Both the position numbers and the translations under genes were made by a program. Of a stretch of DNA of 64,000 nt, positions 45,011 to 52,809 are shown one piece after another. Every line of letters starts with the position of its first letter. The stretch's first letter is position 1. The notes beneath the pieces were generated by a model. That model ran no database searches, was not told where the DNA came from, and saw only the letters and a list, made by a program, of their open reading frames with translations. This stretch comes from Hyphomonas neptunium ATCC 15444 (GTDB taxonomy: Bacteria; Pseudomonadota; Alphaproteobacteria; Caulobacterales; Hyphomonadaceae), in NCBI RefSeq assembly GCF_000013025.1, contig NC_008358.1:2294001-2358000 (forward strand), read 5' to 3'.

Positions 45011-45853
45011 ATGGCCTATCTGGCACCCACTGATTTCGTCACCAAGATGATCGACGCCGGCGAAGCGAAGATCTTCATGTCGACCCGCGACACCCTGGTG
45101 CGGGCCTATATGGCCGGCGCGATCCTCGCCCTGGCCGCGGCGTTCGCCATTACCGTGACCGTTCAGACCGGCAATCCGCTGGCCGGGGCGATCCTGTTCC
45201 CGGTAGGGTTCTGCCTGCTCTATCTTCTGGGATTTGATCTTCTGACCGGTGTCTTCACCCTCTGCCCGCTCGCCCTGATCGACAAGCGGCCGGGCGTAAC
45301 GCTGGGCGGGGTCCTGCGTAACTGGACGCTGGTTTTCTTTGGCAATTTTGCCGGCGCGCTGACGGTGGCGGTCATGATGGCGATCATTTTTACAACCGGG
45401 TTTACCGAGGCCCCCAATGTCGTGGGGGAAAAAATCGGCACCATCGGCGAGGGCCGGACCGTCGGATATGCCGCCCATGGCTGGGCGGGGATGCTCACCC
45501 TCTTCGTGCGGGCGGTGCTGTGCAACTGGATGGTCTCGACCGGGGTTGTCGGCGCGATGCTGTCCACGTCCGTGTCGGGCAAGGTGATTGCGATGTGGAT
45601 GCCGATCATGCTGTTCTTCTATATGGGCTTTGAGCATTCGATCGTGAACATGTATCTGTTTCCGTCGGGCCTGATGCTCGGTGGCGATTTCTCCTTCATG
45701 GACTATCTTCTGTGGAATGAGCTTCCGACGGTTCTGGGCAATCTCGTGGGCGGTCTCGCCTTTGTCGGTCTCACGCTCTACTCCACGCATATCCGTCCCG
45801 GCGCGGCGCGCAATACGCCCGCGCGCGGCATCGTCACCTCGCCCGCGGAGTAA
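45011..45853 (+). CDS. Formate/nitrite transporter family channel
   Basis: Inner membrane FNT protein of 280 residues with six predicted helices. Family hallmarks: AGAILALAAAFAITVTVQTG, PVGFCLLYLLGFDLLTGVF, LRNWTLVFFGNFAGAL and VRAVLCNWMV, then FEHSIVNMYLFP. It lies 14 bp after nirD and would admit nitrite to, or release it from, the cytoplasm, as NirC does. It is longer at the N-terminus of the second half than E. coli NirC. No nitrate transporter or nitrate reductase is in the window. Confidence 0.93.
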   Translation: MAYLAPTDFVTKMIDAGEAKIFMSTRDTLVRAYMAGAILALAAAFAITVTVQTGNPLAGAILFPVGFCLLYLLGFDLLTGVFTLCPLALIDKRPGVTLGGVLRNWTLVFFGNFAGALTVAVMMAIIFTTGFTEAPNVVGEKIGTIGEGRTVGYAAHGWAGMLTLFVRAVLCNWMVSTGVVGAMLSTSVSGKVIAMWMPIMLFFYMGFEHSIVNMYLFPSGLMLGGDFSFMDYLLWNELPTVLGNLVGGLAFVGLTLYSTHIRPGAARNTPARGIVTSPAE

Positions 45854-45858
45854 GGCCC

Positions 45859-47583
45859 CTGCGCCCGGCTCCCCTCAGGCTCTCGGTCGGACAATGGTCC
45901 GACCGGGGGCAAAAAGAGACAAACCAGGATTTTCACGGCGCCCTCATTCCGCAGGGCGCCGTACTGGCGCTGAAGGGCGCGAGTTTTGCCGTGGCGGACG
46001 GGGTGAGTTCCAGCCGGTTCGGCGGCGAGGCCGCGGAAATTGCGGTGAAGAGTTTCCTGACCGATTATTACTGCACGTCGGACGCCTGGTCGGTCAAAAC
46101 CTCTGCCCGGCGCGTGCTGGAGGCCACCAATTCCTGGCTGTTTGGCCAGACCCGCGCGCGCACACGCGGCGAGGGCGCGGACGGGGGCTATGTCACCACA
46201 TTCAGCGCGCTCGTGATCAAGGGCCGGGTGGCCCATCTCCTGCATGTCGGCGACGGGGTCATCGGCCGCCTCCGCCAGGGCGCGTTCGAGCCGCTGACCG
46301 AGCCCCACCGGGTCGTCCTGTCCCCGGCAGAAACCTATCTGGGCCGCGCCCTGGGCGCGGGCGCCGATGTCGAGATTGACTACAGGTCCGTCGCCCTCTC
46401 CGAAGGCGACCTGTTCGTGCTGGCCACGGATGGGGCCGCCGATCATATCCCGTGGCGCGAGCTCAGTGCGCATCTCAACGCGCAAGCCGGTGATCTCGAT
46501 CTGGCCGCCGCGCGCCTGGTCGCGGCGGCAAAGGCGAATGGCTCCGATGATAATCTCACGGTACAGATCATCCGGATAGACGCGCTTCCCGAGAGCGACG
46601 CCTCTGACATGATCCGGGCCGCGCAGGACTTTCCGCCGCCCCCGCCGCTGGACGCCCTGTCCGAGATCGACGGGCTGCGGATTCTCCGGAAACTGCATGC
46701 CAACGCCCGCAGCCATGTCTACCTGGTCCTCGACCCGGCCACACATCGCCGCCTGGTCCTGAAAGCCCCGGCGGCAGAGCTCTGCGCCGACCCGGTGCTC
46801 CTGCGCCGGTTCATGATGGAGGAATGGGTGGCGCGCCGGGTGTCCAGTCCGCACATTGTGCCGGCGGCCGATCTCGGCCGGGCGCGCAGCTACCTCTACG
46901 TGCTCCTGGAATTCGTCGACGGACAGAGCCTCCGGCAGCTCATGAATGACCAGCCCGAGTTGCCTCTGGAAACAGTCAGGACCCTTCTCGAGCAGATCGT
47001 GGCCGGCGTCCGCGCGCTGCATCGGAAGGAAATAGCCCATGGCGATCTGCGGCCGGAGAATATCCTGATCGACGGGACGGGCGGGGTCCAGCTGATTGAT
47101 TTCGGGTCGGCCCATGTGGCGGGCATCGCGGACTCTGCCATTGCCCTGCCGCCCGCAGCGCTGGGCGCCCTTCAGTATGCCGCGCCCGAACTCCTCCTGG
47201 GCGAGCCGCCAGGCCGCGCCAGTGACCAGTTCGCGATTGGCGTGATCGCCTATGAGCTCCTGACCGGGCGCCTCCCGTATGGCGCAGCGGGAGGCAAGGT
47301 GCGCTCTGACAAAAACCGCCGGGCGCTGACCTACCAGCCCGCCACCCGCGCCGGCCAGCCCCTTCCGGCCTGGATCAACGGCGCGCTCCGCACGGCGACA
47401 GACCCGCTCGCCCGCCGGCGCTATGAAGCGCTGTCGGAATTCCTGGCCGACCTGCGCGCCCCGAACCCGAGATTTCTCCGGGAGAGACACGCGCCCCTGA
47501 TCGAGCGAAACCCGCTGAGGTTCTGGCAGGGGCTGTGCGCCCTGCTGGCCGCGCTATCCCTCTTCCTGGCTATACGCGGCTGA
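45859..47583 (+). CDS. PP2C phosphatase-Ser/Thr kinase fusion with C-terminal membrane anchor
   Basis: Bifunctional protein, about 574 residues if started at CTG 45859. The PP2C part (residues 1-240) has NQDFHGAL, VADGVSSSRFGGE, LLHVGDGVIGRL and LATDGAADH. The kinase part (about 265-520) has the lysine in LVLKAP, the catalytic loop HGDLRPENILI (HGD instead of HRD, as in relatives) and LIDFGSA. The last 20 residues form one membrane helix. The first GTG (45991) would cut off NQDFHGAL, which is conserved PP2C motif I, so translation must begin upstream. The frame has no ATG, GTG or TTG there; CTG at 45859 with GGAG 8 nt before it fits best. Homologous fusions sit beside nitrate/nitrite assimilation genes in other proteobacteria. 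Confidence 0.85.
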   Translation: MRPAPLRLSVGQWSDRGQKETNQDFHGALIPQGAVLALKGASFAVADGVSSSRFGGEAAEIAVKSFLTDYYCTSDAWSVKTSARRVLEATNSWLFGQTRARTRGEGADGGYVTTFSALVIKGRVAHLLHVGDGVIGRLRQGAFEPLTEPHRVVLSPAETYLGRALGAGADVEIDYRSVALSEGDLFVLATDGAADHIPWRELSAHLNAQAGDLDLAAARLVAAAKANGSDDNLTVQIIRIDALPESDASDMIRAAQDFPPPPPLDALSEIDGLRILRKLHANARSHVYLVLDPATHRRLVLKAPAAELCADPVLLRRFMMEEWVARRVSSPHIVPAADLGRARSYLYVLLEFVDGQSLRQLMNDQPELPLETVRTLLEQIVAGVRALHRKEIAHGDLRPENILIDGTGGVQLIDFGSAHVAGIADSAIALPPAALGALQYAAPELLLGEPPGRASDQFAIGVIAYELLTGRLPYGAAGGKVRSDKNRRALTYQPATRAGQPLPAWINGALRTATDPLARRRYEALSEFLADLRAPNPRFLRERHAPLIERNPLRFWQGLCALLAALSLFLAIRG

Positions 47584-47793
47584 AGCTGCCCTCCCCTGGC
47601 GCCCGCGCCCCTTTGGCCACCCACGCTCCAAAAAGCCCAGCTGAGCCCAGGCTAGGTCCGCCTTGCTTCGTGCGATACTTTCAGAATCCGTATGAAGGCT
47701 GATCCAGATGATGTCCCGGGGCTCGATCCCGCGATAGCGCCGCGGCACCCGCCGGCGCATCTGGTACTTACCGCCCCGCTTGAAAACAGACAT
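47554..47793 (-). pseudogene. N-terminal fragment of a phage-type tyrosine integrase
   Basis: The frame begins SVFKRGGKYQMRRRVPRRY and continues IIWISLHTDSESIARSKADL, matching the N-terminal SAM-like/DUF6538 part of tyrosine recombinases. The catalytic R-H-R-Y domain is absent; the frame stops at 47554 inside the end of the kinase gene. It sits about 140 bp from the 3' end of tRNA-Ser, oriented away from it, the normal position for an integrase of an element integrated into a tRNA gene. Confidence 0.7.
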
Positions 47794-47807
47794 CGCCGCT
47801 CCGCCAG

Positions 47808-47843
47808 TGTGCAGCAAATTGTGCAGCAAAATGTGCAGCAGTT
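47808..47843. repeat. Three 12-bp tandem direct repeats
   Basis: TGTGCAGCAAAT, TGTGCAGCAAAA and TGTGCAGCAGTT are in tandem, just ahead of the integrase remnant and about 90 bp from tRNA-Ser. Short direct repeats at this position often are integrase arm-binding sites. In the integrase frame they encode a repeated Leu-Leu-His stretch. Confidence 0.6.
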
Positions 47844-47930
47844 CAAGTTCGACGGCGTGCAGCCCGGAGCGATCCAGCGCAAATATTTGCGTTTTTTCAG
47901 GGCGTTAAGAGCAGAAAACAGGAGGAAGTC

Positions 47931-48020
47931 TGGCGGAGAGGAAGGGATTCGAACCCTCGATACGCGTTAACGTATACGCCCTTAGCAGGGGCGCGCCTTC
48001 AGCCACTCGGCCACCTCTCC
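47931..48020 (-). tRNA. tRNA-Ser (GCU)
   Basis: On the minus strand a complete class II tRNA folds: acceptor GGAGAGG/CCTCTCC, D-arm GCC..GGC with GAGTGGCTGAA loop, anticodon stem CGCCC/GGGCG with loop CTGCTAA (anticodon GCU, reading AGC/AGU), a long variable arm, T-loop TTCGAAT, discriminator G and encoded CCA. It is 90 nt. Its 3' end faces the integrase remnant. Confidence 0.96.
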
Positions 48021-48173
48021 AGCGCTCGGAATTCCCTATAGACAGGGGGGAAATGGGGCAAGTCTCAATTGCGGTCAATTTATGCTGCGGGTTGTGAAAT
48101 CACGCCAAATTTCAGGGTCAGCGGCGGCAGTTGCGGGAGAATCAGACGCTGCTGGCTTTGTTCAGGGGTCGAT

Positions 48174-48869
48174 TCAGGCCCCATTCCGGCTCTTGCCGCG
48201 CGGCGGCGGGCCAGATCTGAAGCGGTTCATGACGACGCCGATGACACGCCCGCCGGATGTTTCCACTGCTGTCCGCAAGTCGTCGACCTCATCAGCGCCT
48301 GTGCCATCTGCCTGCACAATCAGCACGACGCCGTCTGCCAGCGGCGCGAATGTCAGCCCCGCAGCGGAGCGTGACAGAGCCGGCGCGTCCACTATCGCCC
48401 AGTCCGCGCTGCGGCGCAGAACATCCCACCAGGCCGGCGCAGCCTGCATCCGCAGCCGCTGACCGGGCTGAAGCCGCTCATTACGGAATCGCGTCACCAG
48501 CAAACGGAGCCCGTCGATCTGGTGGGCCGTCAGCAGTTTGGACATCGCCGGCGTATTTTCCGATCCGTGAACGGTATAAATCTGTTCCGTTCCCAAGGAA
48601 GCGTCCAGCGGATGCCCCGGCCGTCCAACGCCTTTCAGAACACCTTTCGAAAAGGCCGCATAGAGAGGGTTTTCCCGAAGGTCGAGATCGACCAGCCAGC
48701 TCATCCGGGCGGCGCGCGCCGACGCCATGAGCGCAAAGGACGCGGCAACGCTGCTGACCCCTTCGCCTTCCCTGGCCGAGATGAACATCAGGACGCGCCC
48801 TCCCGAACGCGGGGTTACCCGCGTTGCGGCCTGCCAGAGGCCGGAAAGATCCTGGCGCAGATCGAACAT
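48174..48869 (-). CDS. CpsD/BY-kinase-like ATPase-fold protein, degenerate P-loop
   Basis: Protein of 231 residues related to the cytoplasmic kinase partner of polysaccharide co-polymerases. The position of Walker A reads SAREGEGVSSVAASFA, where the usual GEGKST has lost its lysine. The Walker A' region is SWLVDLDLRENPLY, and the Walker B-like AIVDAPALS is present. No C-terminal tyrosine cluster is seen. It lies 80 bp after the Wzz-like gene on the same strand and probably works with it in exopolysaccharide chain length or export. ATP hydrolysis may be lost. Confidence 0.75.
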   Translation of the reverse strand: MFDLRQDLSGLWQAATRVTPRSGGRVLMFISAREGEGVSSVAASFALMASARAARMSWLVDLDLRENPLYAAFSKGVLKGVGRPGHPLDASLGTEQIYTVHGSENTPAMSKLLTAHQIDGLRLLVTRFRNERLQPGQRLRMQAAPAWWDVLRRSADWAIVDAPALSRSAAGLTFAPLADGVVLIVQADGTGADEVDDLRTAVETSGGRVIGVVMNRFRSGPPPRGKSRNGA

Positions 48870-48949
48870 GCTTGGCCTTTGTGCTTCCTGCCTGAAGCGC
48901 TAGCATGGGAGGGTTAACGCGTCTTTAGAAAAGGCCGCTGCCCTGGCCG

Positions 48950-50371
48950 TCAATGCTCGCGAATAACCGCCAGAACGGGCAATCCCGTCGTGCGTTCCAG
49001 CGCGCCCGGCGTCGCAAATCCGTGCCGGCTGAGCGCATGGGCGAGCCCTGCAACAAAGGCCGCAAAGGCGGCCAGCAGAAAGGCCACCAGCGCCGCAGGC
49101 ACGCGCCAGCTTTCACCGCGGCGCGGAACCTGCGCGTCCTCCAGAAGCCGCACATCGCCAGCCCCTTCGCGCGCCAGTTCACTGCGGGCGCGGGCCTGCG
49201 CTGCGCGGGCGCCAAAGCCGCGCGCAGCCTCTGCCGCCACGTCACGCCGCCGCTGCAACTCTGCAAGGCCGGGCGCGAGTTCCCGCAATCTCTGGTCCCG
49301 CGCTTCAATACTGGCAATCTGCGCATGCAAATCCGCCTGCTGACGGCTCGCCGCCTGCACCTCGGCCTCCAGCCGCGCTATGGCCGCCTGTACCTCCTGA
49401 TACAGAGGGTCAGGTCCACGGCGCACCGTTGCGGCAGTTTGATCCTGCGAGGCGAGCAGGCCTTCAATCCGCGCGATGCGATTATCGAGATCGCGCAGCG
49501 CAAGCGAATTGGGCGCGAGGCGTGCGCGCAGCTCTGCCCGCTGAACATAGAGTTCCTGCAGGCGCTGACGCGACGTGTCTTCCTCATACAGCGTCTGATC
49601 AGGGCTCAGCGTGGTCAGTTTCTGACGATAGCTGGCAAGTTCCGCCTCCCGCTGCGCCTTACGCGCCGTCGCGGCCATCAGCTCCAGATTGGCGGCTTCG
49701 TAGAGGCGCTGATTGGCGCCGGCGCCGGTTTCCAGTCCGCTTAGGCCATTTTGAGAGAGATAGGTCTGGATCGCTGCTTCTGCGTCGCCCACTTCCCGTT
49801 CAAAGCGTTCCCGCTGGGCGCCAAAACTCAAGGCAGGCTCCTCACCCAGCACAGCCGGGCGGTAATCGAGATAGGCGCGTGTCAGGGCGTTGAGCAGTTC
49901 CGCCGCAATGGCGGGCTCTGAATGGCTCAGTCTCAGGCTCACTGCGCCGCCACCCGGCGCGATCCAGGTTTCGAGGCTCGCGCCGACCAGCTCGGCGCCA
50001 ATACGTTCGCAATCCTTCACGCTGCACTGCGCGGCAAGCGCCGGATAGGCCCGCGCGAGGGTCACCTTGCCCAGCGCGGCGCGCGCCACCACGGGGCTGC
50101 GCACCAGTTCGATCTCGGACTGCGCAAGGTTTTCTGCGCTGCCTCCGGCCCGCTCCGCCGCTGGCGAAACCAACAGCCGGGCGGTTGCGGTATATTTTAC
50201 GGGCAGCATCAACGCCGCAAACAGTCCCAGCGCAAACAGCGGCAGAAACACCAGCAGCATCAGCCATTTCGCCCGCCACAGATGCACCAGCACATCTGCC
50301 ACACCCAAGCGCGGACGCAGGCGCACAGGCGCCGCCCTGGCTACAGGCTGGCCGGCATCGGCTGGGGACAT
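48950..50371 (-). CDS. Wzz/GNVR-type polysaccharide chain-length determinant
   Basis: Inner membrane co-polymerase of about 473 residues. The N-terminal membrane helix (WLMLLVFLPLFALGLFAALM) is followed by a Wzz-type periplasmic segment (YTATARLLVSP), a long coiled coil (about residues 180-400, rich in Glu, Gln, Arg and Ala heptads), and a second membrane helix (PAALVAFLLAAFAAFVAGLA) near the C-terminus. The ATG at 50371 is preferred; a TTG at 50401 is in frame with weaker support. The next gene downstream is the CpsD-like protein, the normal partner. Confidence 0.88.
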   Translation of the reverse strand: MSPADAGQPVARAAPVRLRPRLGVADVLVHLWRAKWLMLLVFLPLFALGLFAALMLPVKYTATARLLVSPAAERAGGSAENLAQSEIELVRSPVVARAALGKVTLARAYPALAAQCSVKDCERIGAELVGASLETWIAPGGGAVSLRLSHSEPAIAAELLNALTRAYLDYRPAVLGEEPALSFGAQRERFEREVGDAEAAIQTYLSQNGLSGLETGAGANQRLYEAANLELMAATARKAQREAELASYRQKLTTLSPDQTLYEEDTSRQRLQELYVQRAELRARLAPNSLALRDLDNRIARIEGLLASQDQTAATVRRGPDPLYQEVQAAIARLEAEVQAASRQQADLHAQIASIEARDQRLRELAPGLAELQRRRDVAAEAARGFGARAAQARARSELAREGAGDVRLLEDAQVPRRGESWRVPAALVAFLLAAFAAFVAGLAHALSRHGFATPGALERTTGLPVLAVIREH

Positions 50372-50553
50372 AGGCTCGCGCCGCTCCTTGCGGGTACTCA
50401 ACCTGTCATGAATGGCACGGCGCGTTTTATATTTCCTTAAGCATCAGGGGACTGGCCCCGCGTGCCGCCTTGCCCATATAGACCATCAGCTTCCTGCTTT
50501 CCGCGTCAGGCCGCCCCCTATCGGGCCCCTGCCACTTCTGGCAAAATATCCTC

Positions 50554-51501
50554 ATGACCCAATATTTCGAACCGATCCCCTACCCGCTCTGGCACACCGA
50601 CAAGGCAGGCTTTGCCGAAAAGCTCGGAAAGTCCTTCCGGGAAACCGGCTTTGCCGTCATCACCGGCCATCCGATCCAGCAGCCCGTGATCGATGACAAC
50701 CTTGCGGCCACCAAGGCGTTCTTCGCCCTGCCTGAAGCGGCCAAGGAAACCTACCATGACGCGCCCGGCGGCCGTCAGCGGGGGTACACGCCCTTCGGAA
50801 CAGAAAACGCCAAGGGTCAGGCGCAGGCAGACCTCAAGGAATTCTGGCACACCGGGCGCGACCTGCCGCCAGGTTCCCCCTACCGCGCCACAATGAAAGA
50901 CACGCCCAGCGTCTCTGAAGTGGCCGATTTCGACCGCGCCACCCATACCCTCTACACGGCGCTGGATGATTTCGGCGCTGACCTGCTCAAAGGTGTGGCG
51001 CTGCATCTGAACCTTCCCGAGGACTGGTTTGCCGACAAGGTGAACTTCGGCAACTCGATCCTGCGCCTTCTGCATTATCCGCCGCAGATGAACCCGCCAC
51101 CGGAAGGCTCGGTCCGCGCCGGCGCGCATGAAGACATCAACGTCATCACCCTGCTGCTGGGCGCAGAGGAAGCCGGTCTCGAAGTGAAACACCGCTCGGG
51201 CAAATGGCTGGCGGTGAACCCGCCGCCGGGCGCCCTGGTCATAAATTGCGGCGACATGCTCCAGCGTTATACCGGCGGCGTGCTGCCTTCGACGACGCAC
51301 CGCGTCGTCAATCCCGCGCCGGAACGCGCCCGCTTCCCGCGCTATTCGACGCCCTTCTTCCTTCACTTCAATCAGGATTTCATGATTGAAGCCCTGCCCG
51401 GCTGCCTCGCCGAAGGCGGCAAGGCCCAGCCACCGATCACAGCGCAGGACTTCCTGATGGAGCGCCTGCGCGAGATCGGGCTGGTCAAAGAGCGCAGTTA
51501 A
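50554..51501 (+). CDS. 2-oxoglutarate/Fe(II)-dependent oxygenase, isopenicillin N synthase-like
   Basis: Non-haem iron oxygenase of 315 residues with the DIOX_N plus 2OG-FeII_Oxy layout. N-terminal part: KSFRETGFAVITGHPI. Iron ligands: AHEDINVITLLL (His, Asp) and the distal His in STTHRVVNP, with the 2OG-binding Arg in PERARFPRYST. This group includes oxygenases on small metabolites; related genes are common in alphaproteobacteria with no fixed role. It is divergent from the polysaccharide genes and 90 bp ahead of the DegT gene. Confidence 0.88.
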   Translation: MTQYFEPIPYPLWHTDKAGFAEKLGKSFRETGFAVITGHPIQQPVIDDNLAATKAFFALPEAAKETYHDAPGGRQRGYTPFGTENAKGQAQADLKEFWHTGRDLPPGSPYRATMKDTPSVSEVADFDRATHTLYTALDDFGADLLKGVALHLNLPEDWFADKVNFGNSILRLLHYPPQMNPPPEGSVRAGAHEDINVITLLLGAEEAGLEVKHRSGKWLAVNPPPGALVINCGDMLQRYTGGVLPSTTHRVVNPAPERARFPRYSTPFFLHFNQDFMIEALPGCLAEGGKAQPPITAQDFLMERLREIGLVKERS

Positions 51502-51590
51502 CCCTGCTCTACCTCTCGTTACCGGCCATGCCCGCTGGCACGGAAGTTGACTGTCTCCAGATGGCCTGAGCCAATCTGGGAGCCACGATC

Positions 51591-52727
51591 ATGCCAGCCA
51601 TGGGAATTTGTGAGTGGATCGCCGCCGGCCGCGCCATCGCTGAGGGTCAGCTGACGCGGTATGCCGAAAAGGCACACTTTACGGATGAGTTTGAACAGTC
51701 CCTGCGCGAGATGACCGGCGCAAAGCACGCCCTGGCGGTCACCTCCGGCACTGGCGCGCTGATCGCCGCGCTCGCCGCAGCCGGCATCGGACCGGGCGAC
51801 GAAGTACTCGTCCCCGCCTACACTTGGATGGCCACAGCGACTGCGCCCGTGATGGTCGGCGCTGTGCCGATCCTCGTGGACATCAACGAGACCCTGACGA
51901 TCGACCCCGAAGACATCGAGCGGAAGATCACCCCCTACACCCGCGCCATCATCCCCGTGCACATGGGCAACGCCCCCTGCGACATGGACGCGATCATGGC
52001 GATCGCCAAGAAGCACGGCCTGATCGTCATCGAAGACGCCTGCCAGTCGGTCGGCGTAACCTATAAAGGCCGCGCCCTCGGCTCCATTGGCCATCTGGGC
52101 GCCCTCAGCTTCAACAAGATGAAAAACCTCAACATCGGCGAAGGCGGCGCGGTCCTCACCAGCGACGACCAGTATTTCGCCCGCGCCCGCTCTTACCATG
52201 ATCTGGGCGCCATGATCCGCGGCCATGAAGACCGCTACAACGAACCCGCCTTCATCGGCGTCAACATGAAGGTCAACGAGATCCAGAGCGCCATGGCGCA
52301 GGTGCAGCTTCGCAAGGTGCTCCCGATGCTGGAGCGTCAACGCAGGCGCCGCGCCTCCCTGGCACCGATCCTCGCGCGCAGCTCGCAGTTCCAGGTCACG
52401 CCCCACAACGACGCGGAAAGCGCCATCAGCCTCACCGTGCTCGCGCCCACCAGGGAAGCCGCCATTGCCCTAGAAGACCGCAAAGGCATCTGGAACCGGC
52501 TGCGCGACAACTCCAAGCACATCTACACCAACTGGGAACCGATCTTCGCCAAGCGTACCTTCCATCCCAAGATGAACCCCTGGGCCTGGGCGAAGCGCGA
52601 AATCACCTATACGCCCGACATGTGCGCCCGCACGCTCGATATTCTCGAGCGCACCTGCGTCGTGAACCTCGGCCTCAAATATCCTACTTGCGTGATGCGC
52701 CGCGTCGCCAAGGGGCTCGCTGTCTGA
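51591..52727 (+). CDS. DegT/DnrJ/EryC1/StrS family PLP aminotransferase
   Basis: PLP-dependent protein of 378 residues. Family motifs: VTSGTGALIAALAAAGIGPG, DEVLVPAYTWMATA, VHMGNAPCDMDAIM and the acidic IEDACQSVG. The PLP lysine lies in LSFNKMKNLNIGEGG. Members transaminate nucleotide-linked keto sugars, or act in related sugar-dehydration steps. No sugar nucleotide pathway is nearby except the chain-length genes, so its sugar is unknown. A bidirectional terminator follows at 52758. Confidence 0.9.
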   Translation: MPAMGICEWIAAGRAIAEGQLTRYAEKAHFTDEFEQSLREMTGAKHALAVTSGTGALIAALAAAGIGPGDEVLVPAYTWMATATAPVMVGAVPILVDINETLTIDPEDIERKITPYTRAIIPVHMGNAPCDMDAIMAIAKKHGLIVIEDACQSVGVTYKGRALGSIGHLGALSFNKMKNLNIGEGGAVLTSDDQYFARARSYHDLGAMIRGHEDRYNEPAFIGVNMKVNEIQSAMAQVQLRKVLPMLERQRRRRASLAPILARSSQFQVTPHNDAESAISLTVLAPTREAAIALEDRKGIWNRLRDNSKHIYTNWEPIFAKRTFHPKMNPWAWAKREITYTPDMCARTLDILERTCVVNLGLKYPTCVMRRVAKGLAV

Positions 52728-52757
52728 GCGCGCGCTCCAAAGGTTTGCTATACAAAA

Positions 52758-52786
52758 AGCCCGGCCGCACAGAATGAGGCCGGGCT
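52758..52786. terminator. Bidirectional intrinsic terminator
   Basis: A 9-bp perfect stem AGCCCGGCC/GGCCGGGCT with an 11-nt loop lies between the convergent DegT and aminopeptidase genes. On the minus strand it is followed by a T5 run, and on the plus strand by TCGTTATTT, so it can end both transcripts, more strongly that of the aminopeptidase. Confidence 0.85.
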
Positions 52787-52809
52787 TCGTTATTTAATCT
52801 CTATACGAA

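Noticed and set aside
47807..47843. CRISPR-like repeat array
   Set aside because: The repeats are 12 bp with no spacers, and no cas genes are in the window.
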